Below are positions 28,258-38,443 of a stretch of 64,000 nt of DNA, in pieces (the first letter of the stretch is position 1; each line of letters opens with the position of its first letter). Position numbers and translations under genes: made by a program. Below the pieces are notes generated by a model. That model searched no databases, was not told where the DNA came from, and saw only the letters and a program-made list of their open reading frames with translations. Origin of the DNA: Papilionanthe hookeriana x Papilionanthe teres (Eukaryota; Streptophyta; Magnoliopsida; Asparagales; Orchidaceae); contig CM040434.1 of the NCBI GenBank assembly GCA_022702705.1, positions 59,885,022 to 59,949,021 of the forward strand, in the 5' to 3' direction.

Positions 28258-28639
28258 AATGGACCCCCAATAGGTGTGGTGTGCTAACCAAGCACACCAC
28301 GCGTATTGGCGTTGACCGAGGAGATCAACAAAACCAACACAGATGTCCAAGTGACAAACTTAGGACGAAGTAGAAGAAGTTTCGCTGGGGAGTATTAGGT
28401 ATATTTCCAAGACTGGAGATTCCTGAACTCTCGCTGGGGAATGGAAAAGGAGGTGAACTCTAAATCATAAGATCTGGGGAATTCGATTTAGATTTCATTT
28501 TACTTTTAAATTTCAAGTTACAATGTGTGAGTTAGGATTTCGATTTGTAGTTTAATTTGAAATCGATTTAAGGAAATTTTGAATTTGAAATTTGGATTTG
28601 AAATGAGGATTGAAACCTGGGTTTCAACCTTGGGATTGC
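28258..28639 (-). other. Element 3' end: hairpin and PBS-complementary motifs; PPT unclear
   Basis: This is about 380 bp between the tandem repeat and the 3' LTR, with no gene. In the coding sense the bases before the LTR read TATTGGGGGTCCATT. TTGGGGG is the best polypurine-tract candidate, but it is separated from the LTR by seven bases and is a weak one. A perfect hairpin lies at 28276-28300, and two TCGCTGGGGA motifs (plus strand) lie at 28382 and 28431. Confidence 0.55.
28276..28300. other. Perfect 10-bp hairpin beside the 3' LTR
   Basis: GTGGTGTGCT, a five-base loop AACCA, then AGCACACCAC: a perfect inverted repeat 18 bp from the LTR edge. In element RNA it would lie just upstream of the polypurine region. 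It could be a structural signal for plus-strand priming or a transcription/processing feature; only the inverted repeat itself is seen. Confidence 0.7.
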
Positions 28640-31010
28640 GAAGAGAACTTGAATTTAGGTACCAGCCTCAGAGTGAGAATCGGAGTTTAAGTATCGATTG
28701 AAAAGGATGAGAATCAGAATTTAGGTACTGATCTCGAAATGAGAGTCAGAATTTAGGTACCGACCTCACAAAGGATAGGAATCAGAATTTAGGTACTGAT
28801 CTCGAGAGTGTGAGATTTGAAATTTAAGTATCAAAGCTGAAAGAGAATCAAAATTTAAGTATCGATCTCGAATGAGAGTCAGAATTTAGGTACCGACCTC
28901 GAAGGAAGAGAACTAGAGTTTAGGTACCAGTCTCAGAATTTAGAATTGAAATTTAGGTATCAATTCGAAAGAGAATCGAAATTTAGGTAACAATCTCAAA
29001 TGAGAGTCGGAATTTAGGTATCGACCTCGAAGGAAGAGAACTGGAATTTAGGTACCAGTCTCATAATTTAGAATTAAAATTTAGGTATCAATTCGAAAGA
29101 GAATCGAAATTTAGGTATCGATCTCAAATGAGAGTCGGAATTTAGGTATCGAGCTCGAAGGAAGAGAACTGGAATTTAGGTACCAGTCTCGGAATTTATA
29201 ATTGAAATCTAGGTATCAATTCGAAAGAGAATGGAAATTTAGGTATCGATCTCAAATGAGAGTCGGAATTTAGGTACCGACTTCGAAGGAAGAGAACTGG
29301 AATTTAGGTATCAGTCTCGGAAATTTAGAAATGAAATTTAGGTATCAATTCAAAAGAGAATTGAAATTTAGGCATCTATCTCGAATGAGAGTCGGAATTT
29401 AGGTACCGACCTCGAAGGAAGAGAACTGGAAGTTAGGTACCAGTCTCAGAATTTAGAATTGAAATTTAGGTATCAATTCAAAAGAGAATCGAAATTTAGG
29501 CATCGATCTCGAATTAGAGTCGGAATTTAGGTACCGACCTCGAAGGAAGAGAACTGGAATTTAAGTACCAGTCTCGGAATTTAGAATTGAAATTTAGGTA
29601 TCAATTCGAAAGAGAGTTGAAATTTAAGTATCGATCTCGAATGAGAGTAGGAATTTAGGTACCGACCTCGAAGGAAGAGAACTGGAATTTAGGTACAAGT
29701 CTCAGAAATTTAGAATTGAAATTTAGGTATCAATTTGAAAGAGAATCGAAATTTAGGTATCGATCTCGAATGAGAGTCAGAATTTAGGTACCGACCTCGA
29801 AGGAAGAGAACCGGAATTTAGGTACCAGTCTCATAATTTAGAATTGAAATTTAGGTATCAATTCGAAAGAGAATCGAAATTTAGGTATCTATCTCGAATG
29901 AGAGTCGGATGTTAGGTACCGACCTCGAAGGTAGAGAACTGGAATTTAGGTACCAGTCTCGGAATTTAGAATTGAAATTTAGGTATCAATTTGAAAGAGA
30001 ATTGAAATTTAAGTATCGATCTCGAATGAGAGTCGGAATTTAGGTACCGACCTCGAAGGAAGAGAACTGGAATTTAGGTACCAGTCTCGGAAATTTAGAA
30101 TTGAAATTTGGGTATCAATTCGAAAGAGAATCGAAATTTAGGTATCGATCTCGAATGAGAGTAGGAATTTAGGTACCGACCTGGAAGGAAGAGAACTGGA
30201 ATTTAGGTACCAGTCTCGGAAATTTAGAATTGAAATTTTGGTATCAATTCGAAAGAGAATCAAAATTTAGGTATCAATCTCGAATGAGAGTCGGAATTTA
30301 GGTACCGACCTCGAAGGAAGAGAACTGGAATTTAGGTACCAGTCTCGGAAATTTAGAATTGAAATTTAGGTATCAATTCGAAAGAGAATCGAAATTTAGG
30401 CATCGATCTCGAATGAGAGTCGGAATTTAGGTACCGACCTCGAAGGAAGAGAACTAGAATTTAGGTACCAGTCTTGGAATTTAGAATTGAAATTTAAGTA
30501 TCAATTTGAAAGAGAATCGAAATTTAAGTATCGATCTCGAATGAGAGTCGGAATTTAGGTACCGACCTCAAAGGAAGAGAACTAGAATTTAGGTACCAGT
30601 CACGGAAATTTAGAATTGAAATTTAGGTATCAATTCGAAAGAGAGTCGAAATTTAAGTTTCGATCTCGAATTAGAGTCGGAATTTAGGTACCGACCTCGA
30701 AGGAAGAGAACTGGAATTTAGGTACCAGTCTCGGAAATTTAGAATTGAAATTTAGGTATCAATTCGAAAGAGAATCGAAATTTAAGTATCGATCTCGAAT
30801 GAGAGTCGAAATTTAGGTACCGACCTCGAAGGAAGAGAACTGGAATTTAGGTACCTATCTCGGAAAGTTGAGAGTTGAAATTTAGGTATCAATTCGAAAG
30901 AGAATCGAAATTTTGATATCTATTTCAAATGAGAGTCAGAATTTAGGTACCGACCTCGAAATGATAACTAGAATTTAGGTACCAGACTCGAAAGTTAGAA
31001 AGAGGACTAG
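28640..31010 (-). repeat. 3' UTR tandem repeat, 128-bp unit of four 32-bp subunits
   Basis: About 18 copies of a 128-129 bp unit occur. The anchor GAAGGAAGAGAACT occurs at about 28,901, 29,029, 29,157, 29,285, 29,414, 29,542, 29,670, 29,799 and onward. Each unit holds four related subunits of about 32 bp sharing (G)AATTTAGGTA followed by CC or TC, ending alternately in AGTCTC, CAATTC, CGATCTC or CGACCTC. The edges are more diverged than the centre, as expected for unequal exchange. The block lies between the AlkB ORF and the 3' LTR. Plant Tat/Ogre elements are known for hypervariable tandem repeats at this place, which can seed new satellites. No coding frame is maintained. Confidence 0.93.
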
Positions 31011-31019
31011 AAGTTAGGC

Positions 31020-31818
31020 TCTAGCCTCGAAGAGAACTGGAAGTTAGGCTCCAGTCTCGAAGATTTATCTGTATGAAGAGGGACCCAGTCTCATGCCATC
31101 AGAACCAAATCAAACAAAGTTCGTGGCTCCATGTCAATAGAACTAGTCAATCCTCTAAGACACAGAAGAAAGAGAATTGAAAGGAACTGGTAAGTGTACC
31201 AAGCTGAAAAGACTTGACTTAGCAATAAGTCGAGGAAAATATTCAAATTTCAAAAGAGTTTAAAACAGATTTCGATTGAGATAAGAACTGAAAGGTTTGA
31301 AACAGAGGATTCAGATCGGAATTCAATTTGAGATTTAGATTCGTTTTGTTTGTCCTTTAACGATCCCATTTTTATTTTTTTGTTGTTTATTTAGTGTTCA
31401 TGCGAATTTGAAGTTCATTTTAATTTTCAGACTTTTTAGGAAAAATTCTGATTTATTTTCTTTTCTTTTCTGTTCTTCGTTCAAAGTTCATTTAACTCTA
31501 ATGGCGTTTCCCAGTCAATTTGCACAAAAAGTGGTAAAGGCAAAAATGACGTAGTCATTTTCATTCCAACTTGCTGAAAGTACATCATACAACTTGATCT
31601 AGTCATGATGACATTTTCTTTAGAAATTTAATGTCTTATATAGTACATGTAAATCCAAAACGGACTGTGTAAACTTCTTGCTGATCCATTCAAAAGCGTC
31701 TGTCAAAAAATCCATGTCTGAATAGTAAGAAACAGGGGCAATAACATCACCTTCCAAGCCACCCTTGACAGGAATGTCGCATGGATGTGCATTGGAGGTG
31801 TGCTATTTCCCATGTAAC
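31020..31818 (-). other. Spacer between AlkB ORF and 3' tandem repeats
   Basis: This is about 0.8 kb of the element's 3' untranslated part, with no open frame or domain that I can support. It is AT-rich, with a pyrimidine-rich patch on the plus strand near 31,440-31,480 (TTTTCTTTTCTTTTCTGTTC), which is a purine tract in the coding sense. Near 31,000-31,060 it grades into diverged copies of the tandem repeat. Confidence 0.6.
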
Positions 31819-33033
31819 TCACAGCTCGTAGGGCCGGAGACTCTCCAATTCTAGATCTGGCCGAAAGTGGTAAGGCATTTTTCTGTCATTCATTCTTCTA
31901 AAAGTAACTGAGATCCGCTCCACAGGCACTCCTGGAATGCAATGCTTTGCAACATCTACTATGTTTCCTTTTAACACCAGGACGGAACCTACCGGTAGTA
32001 GTATCTCCACCGGCCCTCGGAACTCACCGGGGCCTGCAATCCGGAGGTCAGATCCGAACATGATGTTGCACTGGTTGACGAATGACACTGTGTAGAAGGG
32101 TCTAACAAAGTCATGATGGTCTATATGCGGAGGTATGCAGTCGCCTTCCTTGTAGATGTTGATAATGCAGCTATTGGGTATGTAATCTGCAGGCAATACC
32201 CTCTATGTTATCATCATTTTCACCATTCACTTGATGACTCTTGGCATTGGATCCACCTCACTGCGACGAAGTATCCCTGGTGGATTTCCTTTCCTGTCTA
32301 TGGCAAAATTGTAGCAACATCCGCGTTGGATTGTAACTCTTCCCTTTCCTGGCATCCATCTTCGGGGTTCTGAGTATGTCTTTTTTCTCAAGCGGCCGGC
32401 TCGACCCATTTTCTGTAATTCGAGGATGCAATCCACAATTTGTTGTTGCTCATAATCTGAGAAAACATCTGTATGCAGCTCGAGGCCCTCCAAGATGTTG
32501 ACCCTCCTGTTTCTGATTCTTTCAAAGTACTCAAAGGTTTTCTTCTCAACTAGTTGCATTTTCTCCAGCTCGTACTCCGTGATTATCTGAAGTCCTCGGT
32601 GTCTAGTAACATACTGCGGGATGTATGGCTTAACCCCAGCACGTTCTTCTGCATGTCTCGGCTCCTCGGGGATAGTCTCCGTAGGGACATCCTCCGAGGT
32701 TGCTTTCGCAACAAGACTCTTCAGATCCTGTACATATGCTCGGCGTCGAGGTGCCGACTCTATTTCTGTTTTTCTTGGTATTTCTTTTATCTGTTCGGAC
32801 CTTCTTGGAATTGACTTTCTTCTTTCTGGTTCTTAACGAACCGGTATCCTTAGAGCATTTTCACTAACAATATCCACTACCTGTTCATGTTGATCTTCTG
32901 CTAACTTGGTCAACATTTTGCGAATGCGACGATTCTTATTTCTTCGCTGGGTAGCAGTGAGAGTAGCTCTCCTTACCCCTTGAATTTCTGCGGGCGCGGC
33001 ACTGACAAGCCTACCCTCTACTGTGACAACCAC
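31819..33033 (-). pseudogene. AlkB-type 2OG/Fe(II) dioxygenase captured by the element
   Basis: One minus-strand frame of 405 codons is interrupted only by TAA at 32830 and by TGA (32227) and TAG (32203), the last two eight codons apart. The N-terminal part has a basic ATLTATQRRNKNRR stretch and RAYVQDLKSLVAKA. The AlkB fold begins around ELHTDVFSDYEQQQIV (about 32,470). In the last open piece (from 32196), NIYKEGD is followed by HID with iron ligands H24 and D26, then H85 in VAKHCIP, and R94-x5-R100 in RISVTFRR. This is the complete AlkB signature NxYxxG...HxD...H...RxxxxxR. The wording (PPHIDHHDF, GPGEF, PVGSVLVL) is close to the plant ALKBH9/ALKBH10 group, which removes m6A from RNA. At least the second of the paired stops looks like a changed Trp codon. 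There are no introns, consistent with capture through mRNA. Whether it was active is unknown. Confidence 0.9.
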
Positions 33034-33362
33034 GGACTTAACTTTCTTATCTTCTTTGGTTCGTTTGCTTTTCTTTTCTTGCTACTGGATTGGTGGCTCG
33101 GGCCACCCATTTTCATCACTGTCTGGCTGTGAAGTTCTTCTCGATCAACTGGGATCGAATCATTTTCTTCTTATTGTAAGCTGACTGGTGTGAAGTCCGA
33201 GTCAATCTTTATCACTGCTCCATCCCTCACCCTCTTTTCATCAAGTGCTAGACTCACGCCATTTCTAAAGTTTAGAACCAACCGCCCGTTCGATATTTCT
33301 CTACGAAAAAATAAGGAAAGGATCAGGGGCTGTACTAAGAACAAGAACAATAAGAAAAACAC
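33034..33362 (-). pseudogene. Leader of the AlkB ORF, decayed
   Basis: After integrase there is about 260 bp without a recognisable domain (33363-33621). Then a degraded coding stretch leads into the AlkB ORF: RLVLNFRNGVSLALDEKRVR (about 33,260), DSDENGWPEPPIQ after a one-base frame change (about 33,110), a TAG, then a Lys-rich KKSKRTKEDKKVKSV running into VVTVEG at 33,030. The VLNF segment and the VTVEG segment have counterparts in ORF1 upstream of gag, in the same relative order. I recognise no domain family. I infer that this is the N-terminal part of the same protein as the dioxygenase. Confidence 0.55.
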
Positions 33363-33621
33363 TTAAAAATTCTTATTCACTTCTTTTAAATTTAAAGGAA
33401 GTAGGAAGAGATGAGAAAATATCAGGAATGAATGGATTTAAAAGGAAAGATTGACATTTTACTATTATGATTTCCCATGTTTTCTTTTTAACATTTTCGT
33501 TGATGAGATTTTTTTATCATCCATTTTATTTTGTTTTGGGTTCGGACCCGATCCACAAAGTGATTACTTCACCAGTGTTTCTAGGGATAAGATTCTATTT
33601 TAGAGGCCACCCTTCGAAACA

Positions 33622-34900
33622 TCAGGTTGCATAATACTTCTTTAAATATCGTCCATTGATTGGAAGCATAGGCCGCTCTCCACGGCAATTCACCAGTTGG
33701 TAGGAACCTCCTGAGTAGACTGTCTCGACCACGAACGGCCCTTCCCATGTTGGTTCAAATTTACCACCTATCTTGCGATGTGCAAGAATAGTTCTTCTGA
33801 GAACAAGAACTAAGTCACCGACTTTGAAAGTTCTTGGACGGACCAATTTATCATGGGCCTGAATCATCTTGGCTTGATACAGTTCCAAATTCTGCTGTGC
33901 GGAAAGTCTTTTCACTTCCAAGCTTTCCAATTCTTCCAGTTGTAGTCAGGCATTTTCTTCTGTAGTGATCTTTTCTGCAACTACAATTCGCAGTGACGGA
34001 AGCTGAACTTCCAGGGGCAAGACGGCCTCGGACCCGTACACTAAAGCGTAAGGTGTAGATTGAGTAGGAGTCTTAAAAGTCGTCCTGTAGGCCCATAAGG
34101 CTTCTAACAACTTCTCGTGCCAATTTCTCTTGTTGTCGTCCAAAGTTTTCTTTAAAATTTGAATGAGAGTTTTATTAAAAGCCTCGGCCAAGCCGTTTTC
34201 TCTTGGGTAGTAGATCGTAGAGTATCGCCAATCGATCCCGTGTCTTCTGACAAAATTGTTGATTTTTTTACTTTTGAATGCAAGCAGACCCATTATCTTA
34301 AAAGATCCTGCGCGGCACCCCAAAACGGTAAACGACTTGGTTCTTGAAAAATTGTAACACGTGGTGTGCCCTCACTTCTCTGAGTGGTATAGCTTCTGCC
34401 CATTTAGAAAAGTAGTCTGTAACTGCAAGGATGAAGCGATGTCCTCTTGAAGAAGGCGGTTCTATCGGACCCACTATATCTGTGCCTCAACACTCAAATG
34501 GCCACGACGCGATTGTCAGATGTAGCACATTTGGAGGTTGGTGTAGAACCACTCCGTGCCCTTAGCACTGGTGACAACTTTTGGCAACTTTCATACAGTC
34601 GGTCATCATTGAGGGCCAGTAGTACTCTAGTCTTTTAATCTTCATTTTCATTTTTGGACCTAATCGATGAGCGCCACAAAGTCCCGAATGTACTTCTTTA
34701 ACGATTTCACGAGCCTCGGACTCGCTCGAGCATCTTAGCCACATTTGATCAAAATACCTTCGTATAATGTATTGTTTATTAATGTGTAAGACGTGAGTTC
34801 TTTTCTTGATTTGATGGGCTAATGACTTATCGTCCGGTAGGTTTCCAGTCTGCAAGTAGTCTATTAATGGCTGCCGTCAATCTTCCGTATTTTCACGTCA
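33622..34900 (-). pseudogene. Integrase, broken core, intact C-terminal domain
   Basis: Integrase inserts the DNA copy into the genome. An HHCC zinc finger (EVHSGLCGAHR ... CHQC) is open at 34562-34855. The catalytic core follows with changed frames: GTDIVGPIEPPSSRGHRF (first Asp), VTDYFSKWAEAIP, then DNGSA (second Asp, with the preceding Ser codon now a stop), all between about 34,300 and 34,520. It continues in the open stretch 33946-34323 with the Glu in PRENGLAEAFNKTL and then WAYRTTFKTPTQSTP. The piece 33622-33930 carries the C-terminal domain (FKVGDLVLVLRR, then FEPTWEGPFVVETV). The D,D,E residues are all present in the DNA, but at least one frameshift and several stops prevent one protein. 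Confidence 0.9.
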
Positions 34901-35039
34901 CCGCTCGCAATTGTTTCTTCCGCTCTTTCGATTTGTGTATTGTATCCATGTCGAGCCGTGATAGGACCCGTCGTCCTCGAGTCGACACTTCAATCGACTC
35001 ATCTCCGCAAGCGAGCAAATTCCTTTATAAGGCAGGCTA

Positions 35040-35925
35040 GCGCATCGGCGAGAGCATTTTCTTTTCTGGGAATCTGGTAGATTGTTACGTTTGGAATTTG
35101 TTCCAACAATTTAATGGCGAACTGAAAGTACTGCTCGAGTCTTGGCTTTAAAATTATGTACTGTCAGGCGACCTGTTGAATGATCAATTGAGAATCTCTG
35201 TAGATGTTGATGTCCGTTATTCCCATCTGAATGGTTAATTCTAATCCGATTATAAGGGCTTCGTATTCTGCCTCATTGTTTGTACACGGTTTTGTTAAGT
35301 GGTAAGAGTATTTTAACATCCCCCGCTCCGGTGTTATAAAGATTAGTCCGATTCCTGCCTTACCAAGCACTATCATTTGCAATTCTTTGTTCTTTTGCGC
35401 TGAGGATGCTCCATCAAAGTACAGTTCCCAATGCTGATCATCAGGGTCTTCTAGGCTCATTATCTGCTCGTCAGGCAAATCTTTGTTGAGAGGTGAATCC
35501 GCCGGTAAAGGGTGTGCTGCGAGGAAGTCTGCTAGGACTTGTCCCTTTACGTCGCGAACAGGAACGAAAGTTATGTCAAATTGCAATAGTATCATTGACC
35601 ACCTGGCAAGTCTGCCAGAAAGCGTTGGTCGGGACATCAAGTATTGCAACGGATTAACTCTCGAAATAAGGTTGACCTTATGAGAAAGCATGTAATGCCT
35701 AAGCTTTTGAGCGGCGAAGATCAGGGCCAAACAATGCTTCTCAATCGGGGGATACTTTACTTCCGTCGGAATTAGACGACGACTTAGGTAGTAGAGAGCG
35801 TTTTCTTTTCCCTCATCATTGACCTGGGCTAGCAAGGCTCCAAGGGAATCGTCTAAAGCTGCGGCATAAAGTATCAGCGGTCTACCCGAGACTGGGGCTG
35901 CTAAGACAGGAGGTGTCATGAAATA
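35040..35925 (-). pseudogene. Dual RNase H: gypsy RH plus archaeal-type aRH
   Basis: The 251-codon open stretch 35164-35919 holds two RNase H domains that degrade RNA in RNA:DNA hybrids. The first is the normal Ty3/gypsy one: LILYAAALDDSLGALLAQ, ALYYLSRRLIPTEVKYPPIE, then ALIFAAQKLRHYML. After a linker (QVLADFLAAHPL) comes a second domain beginning WELYFDGASS with its first catalytic Asp, then TNNEAEYEALIIGLE with the Glu, then INIYRDSQLIIQQVA with the next Asp. The last catalytic Asp (ENALADALACL) lies past an in-frame TGA at 35164. A second, archaeal-like RNase H is a hallmark of the Tat group. The frame is the same as RT. Confidence 0.92.
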
Positions 35926-35928
35926 TTA

Positions 35929-37227
35929 CTTAACGTCCTTGAAAGCCCGCTGGCATTTCTCATTCCAAACGAATTTGGCTTCCTCTTAAACTAATGCCAA
36001 GAAGGGCTGACACCTACCTGACAAGTTCTAGATAAAGCGTCAAAGATATGCCAACTTCCCTTGAAAGGATCGTAGTTGTTTCAAAGTTTTGGGAGGAGGC
36101 ATTTCTAAAATAGTTTTAATCTTCTCCGAATCGATTTCAATCCCGCGATATCGGACAACAAATCCTAAGAATTTCCCTGAGGTGACACCGAAAGCGCATT
36201 TCAAGGGATTCATCTTAAGGTTGTATTATCTTAGTCGCTCGAAAACAATTCTCAAATCATACAGGTGATCTCCTTTCAGTTTACTTTTGATGACCACATC
36301 ATCCACGTAGCACTTGACTTGGTTGTGAATGAGATCATCAAAAATCTTTGTCATCACTCTTTGGTATGTTGCTCCAGCGTTCTTTAGTCCGAATGGCATT
36401 ACTGTGTAGCAATACACTCCGATCGGCATTCTGAATGCCATGAGCTTTTCTTCTTCTGGTGCTATCTTTATCTGGTTGTATCCTGATGATCCATCCATGA
36501 ATGAAAATATTTCATGTGTTGAAGCAATGTCGATCATCAGTTCTGGGATTGGTAGTGGAAATTCATCCTTTGGACATGCTTTATTCAAATTTTTGAAATC
36601 CACGCAGATTCTGATCTGACTATTCTTCTTTCTGACTGGTACCACGTTGGCTAACCAAGTTGGGTATTGTTCTTTACGGACAAATTTAGCGTCTATTAGC
36701 TTCTTAACTTCAGCTATTACTTGTTGCTCAATTTCTTGACGCATTCTTCTGGGAGCTTGTCTGACTGGAACAAAAGTATGATCCACTCCTAGCCTGTGAA
36801 ATGCGACTTCTGGAGCTAATCCTGGCATTTCATCGTAATTACATGCAAAACAGTCCTTGAATTCTATTAATAGCTTGATTATTTCCTCGGAGTCTTCTTT
36901 ATTGAGTAAGGAGCTAACAAAGGTAGGCCTAGGATCTTCGCTAGTACCTAAGTTAACTTTCGTTAACTCGTCTATTGTAGATTTGATTTCTTCCTCAAAT
37001 TCTGGTGGAGTGTCTTCGATTGGTAGATCCTCAAGATCTTTTGAAGCTTCCAAGCACTCTTTATTAGGTTCGCAAGTGACAAACAAGCAAAATTCTGTAT
37101 CATCAACTGATCCTACTGTGCCGAATCCGAGACCATGTATTGAATTGGGAGGCCGACTGACATTTGTTCCATAATTTTTCAAAATGTTGTGATTGACCTT
37201 TTGTCCATCGTCGAGGTAAGACTCCAC
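35929..37227 (-). pseudogene. Reverse transcriptase, stops at the C-terminal side
   Basis: This domain copies element RNA into DNA. A 333-codon open stretch (36226-37227) holds the N-terminal extension and the polymerase core. The core includes RICVDFKNLNKACPKDEFPL, the FMDGSSGYNQI block with the first catalytic Asp, MPFGLKNAGATYQRVM, and CYVDDVVIKS with the catalytic YVDD pair. All key residues are present. The frame then hits TAA at 36226. Beyond it the same frame continues legibly (NLKMNPLKCAFGVTSGKFLG, then KTLKQLRSFQGKLAYL) with further stops at 36040, 36028, 35986 and 35926. No frameshift is needed, so the damage here is by point mutation. The enzyme would be truncated in the thumb/connection region. 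Confidence 0.93.
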
Positions 37228-37685
37228 GTTGAATTAAATTTTGAACACATGGAGAGTACCACTCAAAAGGCAGTTTCATTAATTCAGATGAAGTAACATC
37301 TTCAAATTGTACATCTTTTTTAGTATTGGAAGAAGAAGCACCACGGTAAAACTTGATTGGTTTAGTACCACCACCATGCACTTCCTTGACCACCATACCC
37401 TCGATCTTATTAGAATGGATCTGGGTTAGGGTCATAGTATGTACATGATGGTTGATCTTCTTGTACATTGATTTATATTCTTCATTCTTTTCATCTTCGA
37501 GAGAGATCTTGAACTGGGGTTTCTTTTGACTTATTGTCACTGCTTCTTTCTCAATTTCTTCTTCTTCTTCAGAATTGTTCTCCCAATCAACATCGATGAC
37601 CGGTTTCTTCTGTCCAACTGTTCCAAAGTTTCTTCCACTTCCTCGTCCCAGGCCTCGACCTCGGGTGCGAGTTCTGGAGAAATCT
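37103..37685 (-). pseudogene. Protease-RT linker of pol
   Basis: A readable minus-strand frame has an Arg/Gly-rich start (RTRGRGLGRGSGRNFG), then an acidic run (NNSEEEEEIEKE), then about 145 codons without a domain I recognise. Its end overlaps the RT frame: GVLPRRWTKGQSQHF here and VESYLDDGQKVNHN in the next frame translate the same DNA. A single-base indel near 37,227 therefore explains the switch. In Ogre elements an intron is reported between protease and RT. I see no clear splice pair here and cannot say whether this stretch was spliced. Confidence 0.6.
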
Positions 37686-38300
37686 TCACCATCTCGCCGT
37701 AAGGGAGTGGTGAGTAATCTGTTGGACTAGAACTTCATGTTCTTCATCGTCTCGAATTTCTTTTGCTTCATTTGGTATGGTATTTCTGGAAAAGATTGTT
37801 TTCTTCGGAGGCGCGTAGTAGGCTGCATCTTCATGAATTCCAATTTCGTGCACAAAGAATGGTTGCAAATCACCCTTGATGCACTGTTCCCCTCCTTCGT
37901 AATACTTTATGTACTGGTGTAGAGACGACGGTACCATCCGATTTTCATGGATCTACGGTCGACCCAGTAGAGCATTAAACGATGTTTCAGAATCAATTAT
38001 GTGGAATTTTGCGGTTGTCTTTGTTAAATCACTGGTCTTCATTAGTAGTGTTATCAATCCAAGAGCTCTTTCTTCTTTTTGATTTAAACCTCTTAATAGC
38101 ATCTTGTCTGCTTCAAGCTCGCGAGCATCAATTTCCAAATATGCTAGCGTCCGAAGATTCATTATGTTGATTGATGCTCCCGGATCAACTAAAACTCTGG
38201 AGAGCATAAACTTTCCAATAGTGACTGAAATGTATAACGGTCAGTTGTGATCTGTTGTTCCCAGTAATAAATCATTGTCCGTGAAGGTAACACCTCACTG
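37686..38300 (-). pseudogene. Retroviral-type aspartic protease, decayed
   Basis: This domain would cleave the gag-pol polyprotein as a homodimer. A new frame relative to gag carries RVLVDPGASINIM at about 38,150-38,195. DPGAS replaces the usual D-(T/S)-G and is a variant of the active-site loop; the catalytic Asp is present. About 60 residues on is FNALLGRP, the second conserved hydrophobic-Gly segment. Just upstream, DNDLLLGTTDHN and PLYISVTIG are recognisable, separated by a stop. Downstream, VPSSLHQYIKYYEGGEQ (37,890-37,937) matches the conserved region that follows protease in Tat-group pol. The stop after GRP and a frameshift from gag near 38,370 break it. Confidence 0.85.
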
Positions 38301-38443
38301 TTCTTTTAACGAGCAAACCTCGTCGAAGGAATCACCGGCCATTTGAGCTAAACAAATCTCTGGATCAAGTAGAGCCTGATCAGAGCTTCTCTCATCTCCT
38401 TTGACAGGATCAGAGCGTCGTATATGCTTAGTTTGGCTGGTAG

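Noticed and set aside
28640..31010. CRISPR-like regular repeats
   Set aside because: There are no unique spacers: the units are contiguous 32/128-bp tandem repeats in a plant retrotransposon.
36857..37174. Plus-strand frames across the pol and gag regions (for example 36857-37174, 38524-38727, 40566-40889)
   Set aside because: They are shadows of the minus-strand retrotransposon frames, which carry clear domains.
37541..37940. Ogre-type intron between protease and RT
   Set aside because: The frame changes could be explained by an intron or by indels. I could not find a convincing donor and acceptor pair, so no intron is annotated.
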